From positions 186,001 through 250,000 of the forward strand of contig NZ_CP097117.1 of assembly GCF_024029355.1 (NCBI RefSeq): DNA of 64,000 nucleotides. Reading direction: 5' to 3'. The stretch is from Fructilactobacillus cliffordii. GTDB lineage: Bacteria; Bacillota; Bacilli; Lactobacillales; Lactobacillaceae. Position 1 is the stretch's first letter. Each line of letters starts with the position of its first letter. Shown piece after piece: positions 52,639 to 61,633 of the stretch. Below the pieces are notes generated by a model. That model was not told where the DNA came from and did no database searches. It saw only the letters and a list, made by a program, of their open reading frames with translations. Made by a program: the position numbers and the translations under genes.

Positions 52639-54699
52639 CTAATTATCGTTGTGTTGTACGTCTTTCCAGTAAGCTTGATAAATGTTTTTCGCTAAATCAA
52701 TGTTATTGCTTTGAGCATCATTCGGTAAGTTGGTCATCGCTAAGGCCACAACCACTTGTGGGTGATCTGATGGAGCATACGAAGCCAAACTCAGGGTCGT
52801 TGTTTCCTGACCGTTATAGAAGGTTTGCGCCGTCCCCGTCTTAGCCGAAATCTCCGGTTTAATGTCAGCTAGGGCGCCACCGGTCTTGTACTTATTGTGA
52901 CCATGAACCACTTGGTAGAGTCCTTGCTTAATTACACGGCTTTCATCGGTACTCATTGGAACCGTATTTAAAACCTGCGGCATAATGGTTTCACGAACTG
53001 CTCCTAGTTTTCCTGTTTTACCGTTCGTACTTCGCACATTTTCAACCACGTGTGGACGTACCCGGTACCCACCGTTTGCAATGGTCGACATATATTGAGC
53101 AACTTGTAAAGTCGTGTAGCCGTCATAGTTACCGAAAGATTCATCAAGCGCCTTCCCGATGTTTGCAAATCCGCCTGGTCCTTCAATCCCGGTCGTTTCA
53201 TTTGGTAAGTCAATTCCGGTTTTAACTCCGAGTCCAAACTGGTTAAAGTAACCCCGCTCGATGTTAAAAATGTTAGGATTCATGTTCAAAGGAGCCCCTT
53301 CAACATAGTGATATCCAGCTTCTTTCATGGCTAATTGCATCATGTACGAGTTAGAAGAAACTTCTAACGCATCCGAAGCATTTAATGCAATGTTAGCGGC
53401 TCCCGTCTTGTTAAACCAGGAACTCTTCGTAGTTCCTCCATTTTTAATTGGCATGTCAGTCAAAGTGCTGCTTTCAGGCGTAATTACTTTACTCCGTAAT
53501 GCTCCATAAACCGTAGCACCTTTAACTACCGAACCCATGGTAATCGAACTATTCATTACCCCTAGATCATTCTGCGTAACCTTCCCGGTTTTAGGATTGC
53601 GGCTGACCCCGGCCATACCGATAATTGCTCCTGTATTAGGATTCATTACGACGGCATAAGTTCCAGTCGCATTTCCACCTGGTTGAGCTTTTTTCACCAT
53701 ATCCTGCAATTCCTTTTGGAATTTACCATTAATGGAAAGCTGGAGGTTGTCGCCACGCCGACCGGGATACTTTTTAACCGCCTTAACAATTTGATCATCA
53801 CTATTTAACTTAATGTCAGTTTGTGACTTTGATCCCCGTAAAACTGGTTCATATTGTTCTTCCAAGCTGTTGTTTCCAGCTGCCTCATTCTGGGAATAGC
53901 CTTGTGATAGTAACTGATTCATTCGACTATCAGGTAGACCAACTTGGTTAGAGGTAACTGTTCCTGTAATGGACTGAATTTCTTTCCCGTTTGGATACTC
54001 ACGCGTCCAATTAGTTCCAACTTGAACGCCCGGAAGCTCCTGCGCATGTTCTCCCACCTGAGCAATCTCTTGATTGCTAACGTTGTCATACTTCACGTAG
54101 GTCGTCGTTAACCGGTAAGCCCCACTCATAGAAATATAAATGGCAGCCGCGTTTTTAAACTGAGTAGTTTCTTGGTATGGCGGATTCTTTTGAGCAATTT
54201 TTAGTTCTGCTTCCACCTTTTGGTCCGGATTAAGATTTTGAGCATTCGGAACCTGCTTGGCCATCTGGGTTTGATGTTCAGTACTAGCTAAATAGTACTG
54301 TGCCATCTGCTTCTTTGTTAGTTTATTAGTAGGAACTTTGACAATTTTACTCAATTTAGTGGCCACTTGATACATGTCATTGACCGTCACTTTTGGTCCT
54401 CGAGTATAAGTAATCGCCCGTTCTGTTTTATTACCAACCAATAATTTTCCGGTGGAATCATAAATCATGCCCCGTTGTACGTTTCCGTACACGGTGGAGC
54501 TATTATTTTTATTGACTGCTGACTTAAAGTAATTACCTTGAATCAACTGTAAATCTGCTAATTTCCAAATTAAAACCGCAAACAAGGCCCCAACCAACAG
54601 AAAAATCAAATTCAATCGGAAAGGAATTCGCTTATTGCCAGTTTCTTGTCGTTTAGTTCGTGTTTTTTTCTTGAAAAATCTACCAAAGAAATTACCCAC
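52639..54699 (-). CDS. pbp2B: Penicillin-binding protein 2B-like transpeptidase
   Basis: A class B PBP of 686 residues. A basic cytoplasmic tail and one transmembrane helix (about residues 30-50) are followed by a dimerisation domain and a transpeptidase with SVVK (active-site Ser in TMGSVVKGATV), SSN (EVSSNSYMMQ) and KTGTAQ. No PASTA domain is present. Makes septal or peripheral peptidoglycan cross-links. I prefer GTG 54699 because AGAGGAG lies 7 nt upstream; ATG 54717 (six codons longer) has no ribosome binding site. Confidence 0.93.
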   Translation of the reverse strand: MGNFFGRFFKKKTRTKRQETGNKRIPFRLNLIFLLVGALFAVLIWKLADLQLIQGNYFKSAVNKNNSSTVYGNVQRGMIYDSTGKLLVGNKTERAITYTRGPKVTVNDMYQVATKLSKIVKVPTNKLTKKQMAQYYLASTEHQTQMAKQVPNAQNLNPDQKVEAELKIAQKNPPYQETTQFKNAAAIYISMSGAYRLTTTYVKYDNVSNQEIAQVGEHAQELPGVQVGTNWTREYPNGKEIQSITGTVTSNQVGLPDSRMNQLLSQGYSQNEAAGNNSLEEQYEPVLRGSKSQTDIKLNSDDQIVKAVKKYPGRRGDNLQLSINGKFQKELQDMVKKAQPGGNATGTYAVVMNPNTGAIIGMAGVSRNPKTGKVTQNDLGVMNSSITMGSVVKGATVYGALRSKVITPESSTLTDMPIKNGGTTKSSWFNKTGAANIALNASDALEVSSNSYMMQLAMKEAGYHYVEGAPLNMNPNIFNIERGYFNQFGLGVKTGIDLPNETTGIEGPGGFANIGKALDESFGNYDGYTTLQVAQYMSTIANGGYRVRPHVVENVRSTNGKTGKLGAVRETIMPQVLNTVPMSTDESRVIKQGLYQVVHGHNKYKTGGALADIKPEISAKTGTAQTFYNGQETTTLSLASYAPSDHPQVVVALAMTNLPNDAQSNNIDLAKNIYQAYWKDVQHNDN

Positions 54700-54730
54700 G
54701 ATGTTGCTCCTCTTCATTTTGTATTTTCAT
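54692..54730 (-). CDS. Possible 12-residue leader peptide overlapping the pbp2B start
   Basis: ATG 54730 opens a 12-codon frame (MKIQNEEEQHRG) that stops at 54692-54694, just past the pbp2B GTG. GGAGG lies 13 nt upstream, rather far. The frame contains the pbp2B ribosome binding site, so ribosomes on it could influence pbp2B initiation. It is too short to be supported by composition; chance is the main alternative. Confidence 0.3.
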   Translation of the reverse strand: MKIQNEEEQHRG

Positions 54731-54764
54731 AAATCAGTAATTGCCTCCGAAGACAACTATTCAC

Positions 54765-54793
54765 ATTATCACATTATCACGAATTAACCGCAA
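54765..54793 (-). promoter_or_regulatory. pbp2B promoter
   Basis: TTGCGG (54788-54793), 17-nt spacer, GATAAT (54765-54770) on the minus strand. The -10 is part of a tandem TGATAATG repeat, so a second -10 at 54773-54778 is possible. Confidence 0.5.
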
Positions 54794-54831
54794 TCTGATT
54801 ATTCTTAAAGTTAGCTTAAATCTTACTCACA

Positions 54832-54867
54832 AGAAAAAAACTCGCGAAAGGCAAACCTTTGCGAGTC
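54832..54867 (-). terminator. greA terminator
   Basis: ACTCGCAAAGG/CCTTTCGCGAGT stem on the minus strand, followed by TTTTTTT. Confidence 0.9.
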
Positions 54868-54881
54868 TTCTTACTTGGTCA

Positions 54882-55358
54882 TTATTGAACGGAAATAATT
54901 TGAACGTGCATTACTCCGTCAGGAATTTCGATGTCAACCTCTTCACCCACCTTGTGTCCTAACAAGCCCTTGGCAATTGGTGAATCGTTGGAAACTTTAC
55001 CAGACAACGGATCTGCTTCAGCTGCCCCAACAATTTGGTAAGTTTCTGGTTCTTCATCTGGAAGTTCCTTAAATTCAACCGTTTTTCCCACACTCACTTC
55101 ATCACTAGCAGTTTGTTCTTCATCAACCACTTCTGCAAATTGGAGCATGTGTTCAACCGTGTTAATCCGACTTTCCAATAATGCTTGTTCATTTTTAGCT
55201 GATTTGTACTCAGAATTTTCGGACAAATCACCATAGCTTCGCGCAATTTTAATTTGTTCAATTACGTGGGGACGCTGGTTAGTCTTTAAATCTTCTAACT
55301 CAGCTTCAAGTTTCACTTTCCCCTCTTTGGTCATTGGATATACTTTATCTTCAGCCAT
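54882..55358 (-). CDS. greA: Transcription elongation factor GreA
   Basis: 158 residues: an N-terminal coiled coil ([40 protein letters not shown]) with the acidic tip DLSEN that rescues backtracked polymerase by transcript cleavage, and a C-terminal FKBP-like domain. Lies downstream of udk. Confidence 0.97.
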   Translation of the reverse strand: MAEDKVYPMTKEGKVKLEAELEDLKTNQRPHVIEQIKIARSYGDLSENSEYKSAKNEQALLESRINTVEHMLQFAEVVDEEQTASDEVSVGKTVEFKELPDEEPETYQIVGAAEADPLSGKVSNDSPIAKGLLGHKVGEEVDIEIPDGVMHVQIISVQ

Positions 55359-55426
55359 TGTTCCACCTCAATTATTTTAGTCAACTTAGAATTTATCACG
55401 AACCTCGTTCATTAGCAAATAAAAAG

Positions 55427-56086
55427 TTACTCAGCCAGTAAGGGACCTTCGTCATCCGTCCCTAAAATTGCTTTAATTTTAGTGGCCAGCAAATCAATGG
55501 CAACGTTATTTTTACCTCCACGCGGAATAATGATATCTGCGTACCGCTTCGAAGGTTCCACAAATTGTTGGTACATCGGACGCACTGTTCCCAGGTATTG
55601 TTGAATAATTGAATCCAAGGAACGTCCCCGTTCTTCCGTATCCCGCTGAATCCGTCTGATTAACCGAATATCGTCATCCGTATCCACAAACACCTTAATG
55701 TCCATTAAATCACGTAACCGGGAATCATTGAGCGTTAAAATTCCCTCCAGAATAATCACGTCAGTGGGTTCTTGGCGTTCTGTTTTATTGCTCCGCGTAA
55801 ATTGGGAATAATCATAAACTGGTTTTTCGATTGTTTCGTAGTTCAATAACCGCTGGAGTTGATCGACCAGTAAATCGTTATCAAAGGCATCCGGATGGTC
55901 ATAATTGACCTTTTTTCGGTCGGCCATGCTCATCTCAGCCTGATCTTTGTAATACGAATCTTGTTGAATAATGGAAATGGAATGACCTAGGAGACGTTGT
56001 AAAATTGCCCGACTTACCGTCGTTTTCCCGCTACTAGAACCACCTGTAACTCCAATAATCACGGGCCGTTTTTGCTTAATTACCAT
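55427..56086 (-). CDS. udk: Uridine kinase
   Basis: 219 residues; the P-loop [14 protein letters not shown] (about residues 12-25), QDSYYKDQ and [11 protein letters not shown] identify it. Phosphorylates uridine/cytidine in pyrimidine salvage. It starts 21 nt after pheT; the mltG gene often found before udk in lactobacilli is absent. Confidence 0.96.
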   Translation of the reverse strand: MVIKQKRPVIIGVTGGSSSGKTTVSRAILQRLLGHSISIIQQDSYYKDQAEMSMADRKKVNYDHPDAFDNDLLVDQLQRLLNYETIEKPVYDYSQFTRSNKTERQEPTDVIILEGILTLNDSRLRDLMDIKVFVDTDDDIRLIRRIQRDTEERGRSLDSIIQQYLGTVRPMYQQFVEPSKRYADIIIPRGGKNNVAIDLLATKIKAILGTDDEGPLLAE

Positions 56087-56107
56087 CAGTCTGTTCAGCC
56101 TTTCTGC

Positions 56108-58522
56108 TTATCTGATTTCTGCATTGAGTTCTGCTTGTAAATGTTGCTCAACTTTAGCCATAGCTTGGTTCACCACGTCGTCCTGCAACGTTTCTTGTGG
56201 ATTTTCAAAACTTAATGTATATGCCAAAGACTTCTTACCTGCCGGAACGTGTTCGCCAACGTAAACATCAAATAGCGTTACAGTATGCAAGTAGGCTCCC
56301 CCACGTTTCCAAATAATGGTTTCAATTTGTTTGTTTGTGACATCATCAGCAACTAACATGGCGATATCACGCTTAATTCCTGGTAAGGAGCTCACCACTT
56401 GATATTGCGCTTCGTGCTTAGGTGCAGTCATTAGCCGATCAAAATCTAACTCAAAAACATAAGTCGGTTTCACCTTAAACTGCTTAGTAGTGTTGGGATG
56501 AACCTGACCGAGAAAACCAATAACTTCATCATCTAGTTTGATCAAGGCTGTCCGACCAGGGTGCATTTGCGCTAACTGCTCCGTTGATTCGTACGTAATT
56601 GTTCCTTGGAGTGACAAGGTTTGCAAGTATTGAGCAACAATTCCCTTTAATAGGAAGAAATCAACCGGACGAACCTGTTGGTTCCAACTAGCGATGGGCA
56701 TGGTACCAGAAATGGCTCCGGCAACGTGTTCCACTTCGGTCGGTCGAATCTGATCTTCCTGATCCTTGTAGAATACCCGACCTTGTTCATACAGGGAAAC
56801 GTTTTCCACTCCGCGAGCTTGGTTGTAAGTAACATCGTCCAGTAAGCCACTGACCAGGTTCATCCGGAGCACCGAGTGATCCTTAGTCATTGGCCATTGC
56901 AAGTCAGTAGAAAAACTCTGCTGTAACATGAACATGGCAGCCTTTTCGGGCGTCGTCAGTGAGTAAGAAATGGCATGATTAAGTCCCATGCCCTGTAACG
57001 TTTGCCGTGATTTCCGCATGGCATGTTGTTTCGAGGTTAATCCCCCTTCAGTTGTTTGGGTCACTGGCAAGGTTTCTGGAATATTGTCGTAGCCATAAAT
57101 CCGGGCCACTTCTTCAATTAAATCAGCATCAATTTGTAAGTCCCAGCAGCGCGTCGGAATGGTAACAGTAAATTCACCGTGGTTATCGACCACGCCAAAT
57201 CCCAACCGGGTAAAGATTTCGTTAATCGTGGCTGCACTCAAATCGGTGCCCAGCACGTGATTAATCCGGTCCGCCGTAATTTTAATCACCCGTTCGTTCA
57301 CCGGTGCCTGACTTCCGGTAACTACCCCCTGGCTAGCCTGCCCGTCAGCTAGAGATTGAATCATTCCCGCTGCATAATTAAGAGCCGTAATGACATCGCC
57401 GTGATCAACGCCCCGTTCAAAGCGTTGGGATGCATCCGTGTGCAGATTCTCTTTTTGGGCCATTTTCCGAGTCAATACGGAATCAAATACTCCGGCTTCT
57501 AAGACAATCGTAGTGGTCTCGTTGGTAACCCGAGTCGAATCACCTCCCATTAACCCGGCTAATGCGACTGGTTGGTCACCGCTAGTGATTACCACGTCTT
57601 GGTCGTTTAGTTCACGTTCAGCTTCATCCAGCGTGGTGATTTTTTCCCCCGGACGAGCCCGTCTAACTTCTAAGTTAGCCGCTGGTAATTGACTTAAATC
57701 ATAAGCGTGTAATGGTTGTCCCAGGAATAGCATCACGTAGTTCGTAACGTCCACCACGTTATTAATTGGCTTAATTCCAGCGTTCCAGAGCCGAATTTGT
57801 AACCAGAGGGGACTCGGATGGACTTGCACGTTTTTGACCACTTGTAAGTGATACTGACTAGCTAGTTGATCGTCAGCAGTAGCAGCAATCACGTCAGCAC
57901 TGCTCTCCTGACCTGTTGCTGCTTCTGGTTGCACCGTAAAGTCCGGTTTTTGATCCAACACGGCCGCCAAATCGTAGACAACCCCGCGCATACTTAACAT
58001 GTCACCACGATTGGGCGTTACATCTAGGTCTAACATGGGATCGTTCATTCCCAAGTAGTCGTAAACTTCATCCCCTAACTTAGCATCATCGGGTAAGAAG
58101 TAAATTCCGTCCTTCCATTCGTCGGGAACCACGTCCTTGGGAAATCCAATTTCATCTAAGGCACAAATCATGCCGTCAGACTTAACCCCACGCATTTTTG
58201 CCTTTTTAATCTTCACGTTTCCGGCTACCCGAGCCCCAGGCATGGCCACAATGACCTTCTTGCCGACTTCAACGTTTGGAGCTCCACACACGATTTGTTG
58301 TGGTTCCGCTGCACCTACATCCACCTGACAAATGTTCAAGTGACCAGCATCTGGGTGTTTTTCTATGGATAAAATCTGGCCGACGATTAACTTTTTCAAA
58401 CCCGTACTTCGTTTCGTAACCGAATCTACCTCAACCGAGGTCCGTTCAATCTTTTCTCCTAGTGATTCTGGATCAAGTTTGAGCTTCAGGTACTGGCTTA
58501 ACCAATCATACGAAAGTAACAT
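56108..58522 (-). CDS. pheT: Phenylalanyl-tRNA synthetase beta subunit
   Basis: 804 residues, full length: N-terminal tRNA-binding (EMAP) domain (about residues 40-150), B3/B4 editing domain, B5 domain with DADLIEEVARIYGYDNIP, catalytic-like core, and C-terminal anticodon-binding FDX-ACB domain. Forms the alpha2-beta2 enzyme with PheS, 14 nt upstream. Confidence 0.98.
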   Translation of the reverse strand: MLLSYDWLSQYLKLKLDPESLGEKIERTSVEVDSVTKRSTGLKKLIVGQILSIEKHPDAGHLNICQVDVGAAEPQQIVCGAPNVEVGKKVIVAMPGARVAGNVKIKKAKMRGVKSDGMICALDEIGFPKDVVPDEWKDGIYFLPDDAKLGDEVYDYLGMNDPMLDLDVTPNRGDMLSMRGVVYDLAAVLDQKPDFTVQPEAATGQESSADVIAATADDQLASQYHLQVVKNVQVHPSPLWLQIRLWNAGIKPINNVVDVTNYVMLFLGQPLHAYDLSQLPAANLEVRRARPGEKITTLDEAERELNDQDVVITSGDQPVALAGLMGGDSTRVTNETTTIVLEAGVFDSVLTRKMAQKENLHTDASQRFERGVDHGDVITALNYAAGMIQSLADGQASQGVVTGSQAPVNERVIKITADRINHVLGTDLSAATINEIFTRLGFGVVDNHGEFTVTIPTRCWDLQIDADLIEEVARIYGYDNIPETLPVTQTTEGGLTSKQHAMRKSRQTLQGMGLNHAISYSLTTPEKAAMFMLQQSFSTDLQWPMTKDHSVLRMNLVSGLLDDVTYNQARGVENVSLYEQGRVFYKDQEDQIRPTEVEHVAGAISGTMPIASWNQQVRPVDFFLLKGIVAQYLQTLSLQGTITYESTEQLAQMHPGRTALIKLDDEVIGFLGQVHPNTTKQFKVKPTYVFELDFDRLMTAPKHEAQYQVVSSLPGIKRDIAMLVADDVTNKQIETIIWKRGGAYLHTVTLFDVYVGEHVPAGKKSLAYTLSFENPQETLQDDVVNQAMAKVEQHLQAELNAEIR

Positions 58523-58536
58523 TCTTCATCCTCCTG

Positions 58537-59574
58537 TTAGTCAAATTGCGTCAAAAATTTCAGGTTGTTTAAGTAGAAATCCCGAATATCGTTGACACCA
58601 TATTTCAGCATTGCAAACCGATCGGGACCCACTCCAAAGGCAAAGCCGCCATATTCGTGTGGATTAACGCCAGCCATTTTTAAAACGTTCGGATGAACCA
58701 TTCCGGCCCCCAGTACTTCAATCCAACCAGATCCCTTGCAAACGGCACAACCCTTGCCGCCACAATTCATACACGTGATGTCAGCTTCCACAGATGGTTC
58801 GGTAAATGGAAAATAACTGGGGCGTAACCGTACTTGAAATTTATCCCCAAAGAGCGCATGGGTCATGGCAGCCAACGTTCCCTTTAAATCAGCCATCGTA
58901 ATGTGCTTATCAATCACAATTCCTTCTACTTGGTGAAATTGATGCGAATGAGTCGGATCATCAGTGTCCCGCCGGAATACGACTCCAGGAGAAATCATCT
59001 TTAGGGGTCCTTGGCTAAAGTCATGTGTTTCTAATGCCCGCGCCTGCATGGGTGAGGTGTGGGTTCGCATTAAAATTTCCTTAGTGATGTAGAACGTATC
59101 CTGCATGTCACGAGCAGGATGATCCTTCGGTAAGTTCATCATCTCAAAGTTATAGTGTTCTTCTTCGACTTCTGGACCACTTAAAACTTGATACCCCATG
59201 CCGATGAAAATATCTTCAATTTCATCAATGATCTTTTGAATCACGTGGGGATGACCAAAGGGAATTTGGTCTCCGGGCAAGGTGACATCAATCTTTTCTG
59301 CAGCTAATTTTTGATTCAAGGCCGCCGTTTCTAAGGCCGATAGCTTCGTTTCTAGCGCCGTAGTTAATTCATCCCGAATCTGGTTAGCTAAGCTTCCCGC
59401 CGTCGGCCGTTCTTCGACGGGTAACTTGGCAATCCCCCGGAGCGTTTGGGTAATTGAGCCTTTTTTCCCCAGAAGTTGCACCTTAATTTGGTTTAATTCC
59501 TTTTGATCCGTCGCAGCCTCGATCTGCTGCAAACCATTGTCCTTAATCGTTTCTAATTCCGTTTGCAAACTCAT
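58537..59574 (-). CDS. pheS: Phenylalanyl-tRNA synthetase alpha subunit
   Basis: 345 residues with an N-terminal coiled coil and the class II catalytic core: motif 2 VFRRDTDDPTHSHQFHQVEG, and motif 3 in FAFGVGPDRFAMLKYG. A CxxCxxxxCxxC zinc-like knuckle (CMNCGGKGCAVC) is visible before the last motif. Controlled by the Phe T-box directly upstream. AAGGAGG precedes ATG 59574. Confidence 0.98.
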   Translation of the reverse strand: MSLQTELETIKDNGLQQIEAATDQKELNQIKVQLLGKKGSITQTLRGIAKLPVEERPTAGSLANQIRDELTTALETKLSALETAALNQKLAAEKIDVTLPGDQIPFGHPHVIQKIIDEIEDIFIGMGYQVLSGPEVEEEHYNFEMMNLPKDHPARDMQDTFYITKEILMRTHTSPMQARALETHDFSQGPLKMISPGVVFRRDTDDPTHSHQFHQVEGIVIDKHITMADLKGTLAAMTHALFGDKFQVRLRPSYFPFTEPSVEADITCMNCGGKGCAVCKGSGWIEVLGAGMVHPNVLKMAGVNPHEYGGFAFGVGPDRFAMLKYGVNDIRDFYLNNLKFLTQFD

Positions 59575-59596
59575 GGAAATCCTCCTTTAATTTTGT

Positions 59597-59816
59597 CCAG
59601 AAAAAAAGCTCCGCCCCAGACCGGGACGAAGCTTCGCGTTACCACCCAAATTCGTAGGTTTACCTACGCACTCATTTGATGGATAACGATCATCAGTCGG
59701 ACATTTTTCAGCATGATGCCTACAGCCACAAGCGAATTCGGTTTCTTTGATCACTTTCAGCCTCCGTGATCTCTCTGTCACAGTAGAAACTTACTACCTC
59801 TTTGACTATCGTAGTT
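59597..59816 (-). promoter_or_regulatory. Phe-specific T-box riboswitch controlling pheST
   Basis: On the minus strand the leader carries the T-box core (TTGGGTGGTAACGCG, complement of 59635-59651), followed by a terminator hairpin (59601-59634, 12-bp stem with two G-U pairs and a T7 tail). Stem I includes AGAGAG near its base and a candidate specifier TTC (Phe) at 59734-59736. Uncharged tRNA-Phe would favour the antiterminator and raise pheS-pheT expression. Confidence 0.93.
59601..59634 (-). terminator. T-box conditional terminator
   Basis: AAGCTTCGTCCC/GGGGCGGAGCTT hairpin with a T7 run on the minus strand; its left arm overlaps the antiterminator region after the T-box core. Confidence 0.9.
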
Positions 59817-59822
59817 ACTAAA

Positions 59823-59851
59823 AATATAAATCATTCTGAGCATCGGGTCAA
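59823..59851 (-). promoter_or_regulatory. pheST promoter
   Basis: TTGACC (59846-59851), 17-nt spacer, TATATT (59823-59828) on the minus strand. The -35 overlaps the stop codon of the HxlR gene. Confidence 0.82.
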
Positions 59852-60192
59852 GCCTCATCGTTACCATTACACCATTTATCCGCCCACGCATGCGTAGCTT
59901 CCATGACCGGACGTAAATCTTGTCCCTTGGGTGTTAAATCATACAAAATCAATGCTGAATCATCACTAGTCTTTCTAGTGACAATGTCATAGCCCTGTAA
60001 TTCCTTTAACCGGGCCGTTAAAACCCGATCACTACAATCAGGAACTTTTAAGGCCAATTCCCCAAACCGGAGTGGTCCACTCACCAATAAAGATTGAATA
60101 ATCATTCCGTTCCACTTGCGCCCTAAAATTTGGAATGCTTCCTGAAAGCTAGCACATAAACAGGTTTCGTCCCTCATTCGTCTTTTTCCCAT
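59848..60192 (-). CDS. HxlR-family transcriptional regulator
   Basis: 114 residues with a winged helix: FQILGRKWNGMIIQSLLVSGPLRFGEL, then VLTARLKELQGYDIVTRK. Cys11 and Cys13 (ETCLC) lie just before the first helix, where thiol-sensing HxlR members such as YodB and HypR carry their reactive Cys; further Cys at 53 and 108. Targets unknown. ATG 60192 has GGAGG 8 nt upstream. It follows the HD-domain gene by 21 nt. Confidence 0.9.
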   Translation of the reverse strand: MGKRRMRDETCLCASFQEAFQILGRKWNGMIIQSLLVSGPLRFGELALKVPDCSDRVLTARLKELQGYDIVTRKTSDDSALILYDLTPKGQDLRPVMEATHAWADKWCNGNDEA

Positions 60193-60213
60193 CGAAAGGG
60201 CCTCCTTACTCAA

Positions 60214-60696
60214 TTATTTTTTCAAAGCTTTTTTTACTTTACTTTCCAGTGGTGTCATAAATTCATTAACCGCCGCATAATCGTCCACCAAAGATACAAT
60301 GACACTTTCCTTGTACTTAGGCCGGGCCAAAGTTAGCCCCCACATGTGCTTCAAAATGATGTCTTCTTCCTTAGGAGTCAACTGCGTAATTTTTTTAGCA
60401 TTTCTTAACGCCACCCGGGGATGAATAAAGGCATGACTTCCTACCGAAAACTTAGTTGTCCGCCAATCGTAATAAAACAAGTCGTGCAACAAGCCCCCTC
60501 GAGCGGCCGCTCGGTAGTCCAGATTCATTCGTTTGGCAATTCGATAACTTTCATAAGAAACGTATATACAATGTTTTAAGCGTGTTGAGTGGTGATGCTG
60601 GGTATAATTTGCCAGTTTTTGCACCGCGGGCGCTTCCAACAAATCTTGCACACAGCTTAAGTATTCCGGATCATTTTGCCAATCAGTCTTGGTCAT
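60214..60696 (-). CDS. HD-domain hydrolase
   Basis: 160 residues. The metal-binding pattern is visible: His in RLKHCIYVSYESY, the HD pair in ARGGLLHDLFYYDW, His in HAFIHPRVALRNA and a late Asp in VSLVDDYAAV. Such proteins act on nucleotide or phosphoester substrates; this one cannot be assigned further. Co-transcribed with the SpoU methylase (13 nt) and the HxlR regulator. Confidence 0.88.
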   Translation of the reverse strand: MTKTDWQNDPEYLSCVQDLLEAPAVQKLANYTQHHHSTRLKHCIYVSYESYRIAKRMNLDYRAAARGGLLHDLFYYDWRTTKFSVGSHAFIHPRVALRNAKKITQLTPKEEDIILKHMWGLTLARPKYKESVIVSLVDDYAAVNEFMTPLESKVKKALKK

Positions 60697-60709
60697 TTTC
60701 TCACCTCGT

Positions 60710-61477
60710 TTAGTTCGCTTTAATGCGGAACATGATTACGGCTGCAGCAATGGCAACGTTTAAAGACTCTGCGTGACCCGTAATGGGAATATACAAGTTC
60801 TTCGTAGTTTGGTGCAGTAATACTGGATTCATTCCGTTGCCCTCGTTACCCATAATCAAAGCAAAATCTCTCTGGGGCTGAACCTCGCGATAATTAACCG
60901 CCTCTGGGTTCAGTTCGGTTCCATAAATTGGCTGGTGCTTAGTGTGAAACCAGTCTAACACGGCTTTTAGATCAGCTTCTACAACTTGAAGGTGAAACTG
61001 ACTTCCTTGCATGGCTCGCAAAACTTTCCCATTATACGGGCTTGCCGTTCCATTGCCAAAAACCACTCCGGCAAAACCCGCCGCATCAGCAGTTCTAACC
61101 ATGGTTCCAATGTTACCTGGATCCTGCACTTGGTCTAGCAATAACCATGCGCCATGATAGTCTGGTTCAACTACGGGAGCTTGCAATTTACAAACCAGAA
61201 AAATTCCTTGGGGAGTTGTGGTTTCTCCCAGCTCTTGAGCGACCGCGTCAGAAATCAACGTCACCGGAAGGTCAGATAATTTTGAACCGTGCTCTAAATA
61301 CTGGTCGTCCGTTGCATAAATCATTTCAATTTCAGCTGCCGGTAAAGCGGATAGCGCTTCTTGAACCAGATGCCAACTCTCGAGTAAATAACGCTGTTGG
61401 TGCTTGCGTCCCTTGGGAGTGGCTAATTTTTTGAGCTGCTTAATTTGTTGATTATGTTTTGAATCAATTCGTTCCAT
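60710..61477 (-). CDS. TrmH/SpoU-family RNA 2'-O-methyltransferase
   Basis: 255 residues: an N-terminal substrate-binding domain (KHNQQIKQLKKLATPKGRKHQQRYLLES) and a SPOUT knot with LDQVQDPGNIGTMVRTADAAGF, IMGNEGNGM and IPITGHAESLNVAIAAAV. Typical of 23S rRNA 2'-O-ribose methylases of the YsgA/RlmB group in Firmicutes; the target nucleotide is not known. First gene of its operon. Confidence 0.9.
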   Translation of the reverse strand: MERIDSKHNQQIKQLKKLATPKGRKHQQRYLLESWHLVQEALSALPAAEIEMIYATDDQYLEHGSKLSDLPVTLISDAVAQELGETTTPQGIFLVCKLQAPVVEPDYHGAWLLLDQVQDPGNIGTMVRTADAAGFAGVVFGNGTASPYNGKVLRAMQGSQFHLQVVEADLKAVLDWFHTKHQPIYGTELNPEAVNYREVQPQRDFALIMGNEGNGMNPVLLHQTTKNLYIPITGHAESLNVAIAAAVIMFRIKAN

Positions 61478-61510
61478 TTTTTAATCACCACTCGCTCACT
61501 TATTAACGTC

Positions 61511-61519
61511 ATTTTATCA
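61511..61519 (-). promoter_or_regulatory. Extended -10 promoter of the SpoU-HD-HxlR operon
   Basis: TGA followed by TAAAAT on the minus strand, 33 nt before the methylase start; no good -35. Confidence 0.45.
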
Positions 61520-61596
61520 CATTCCTCAAAAAAGGTTGTAGTTAACTTCCACCGCACTTAGTGAGTTTAATTGAAGTTAATGGGGGTTTAGGTTAG

Positions 61597-61602
61597 TATA
61601 AT
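61597..61602 (+). promoter_or_regulatory. yidC -10 element
   Basis: Perfect TATAAT 31 nt before yidC. The nearest -35-like TTGAAG (61571-61576) is 20 nt away, longer than optimal. Confidence 0.5.
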
Positions 61603-61633
61603 AGCTATGATTGAAACCAAAGGAGTAAGTTAA

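Noticed and set aside
54800-55000. Frame 54741-54962 (plus) as a small gene
   Set aside because: Covers the pbp2B promoter and greA terminator; composition and context argue for chance.
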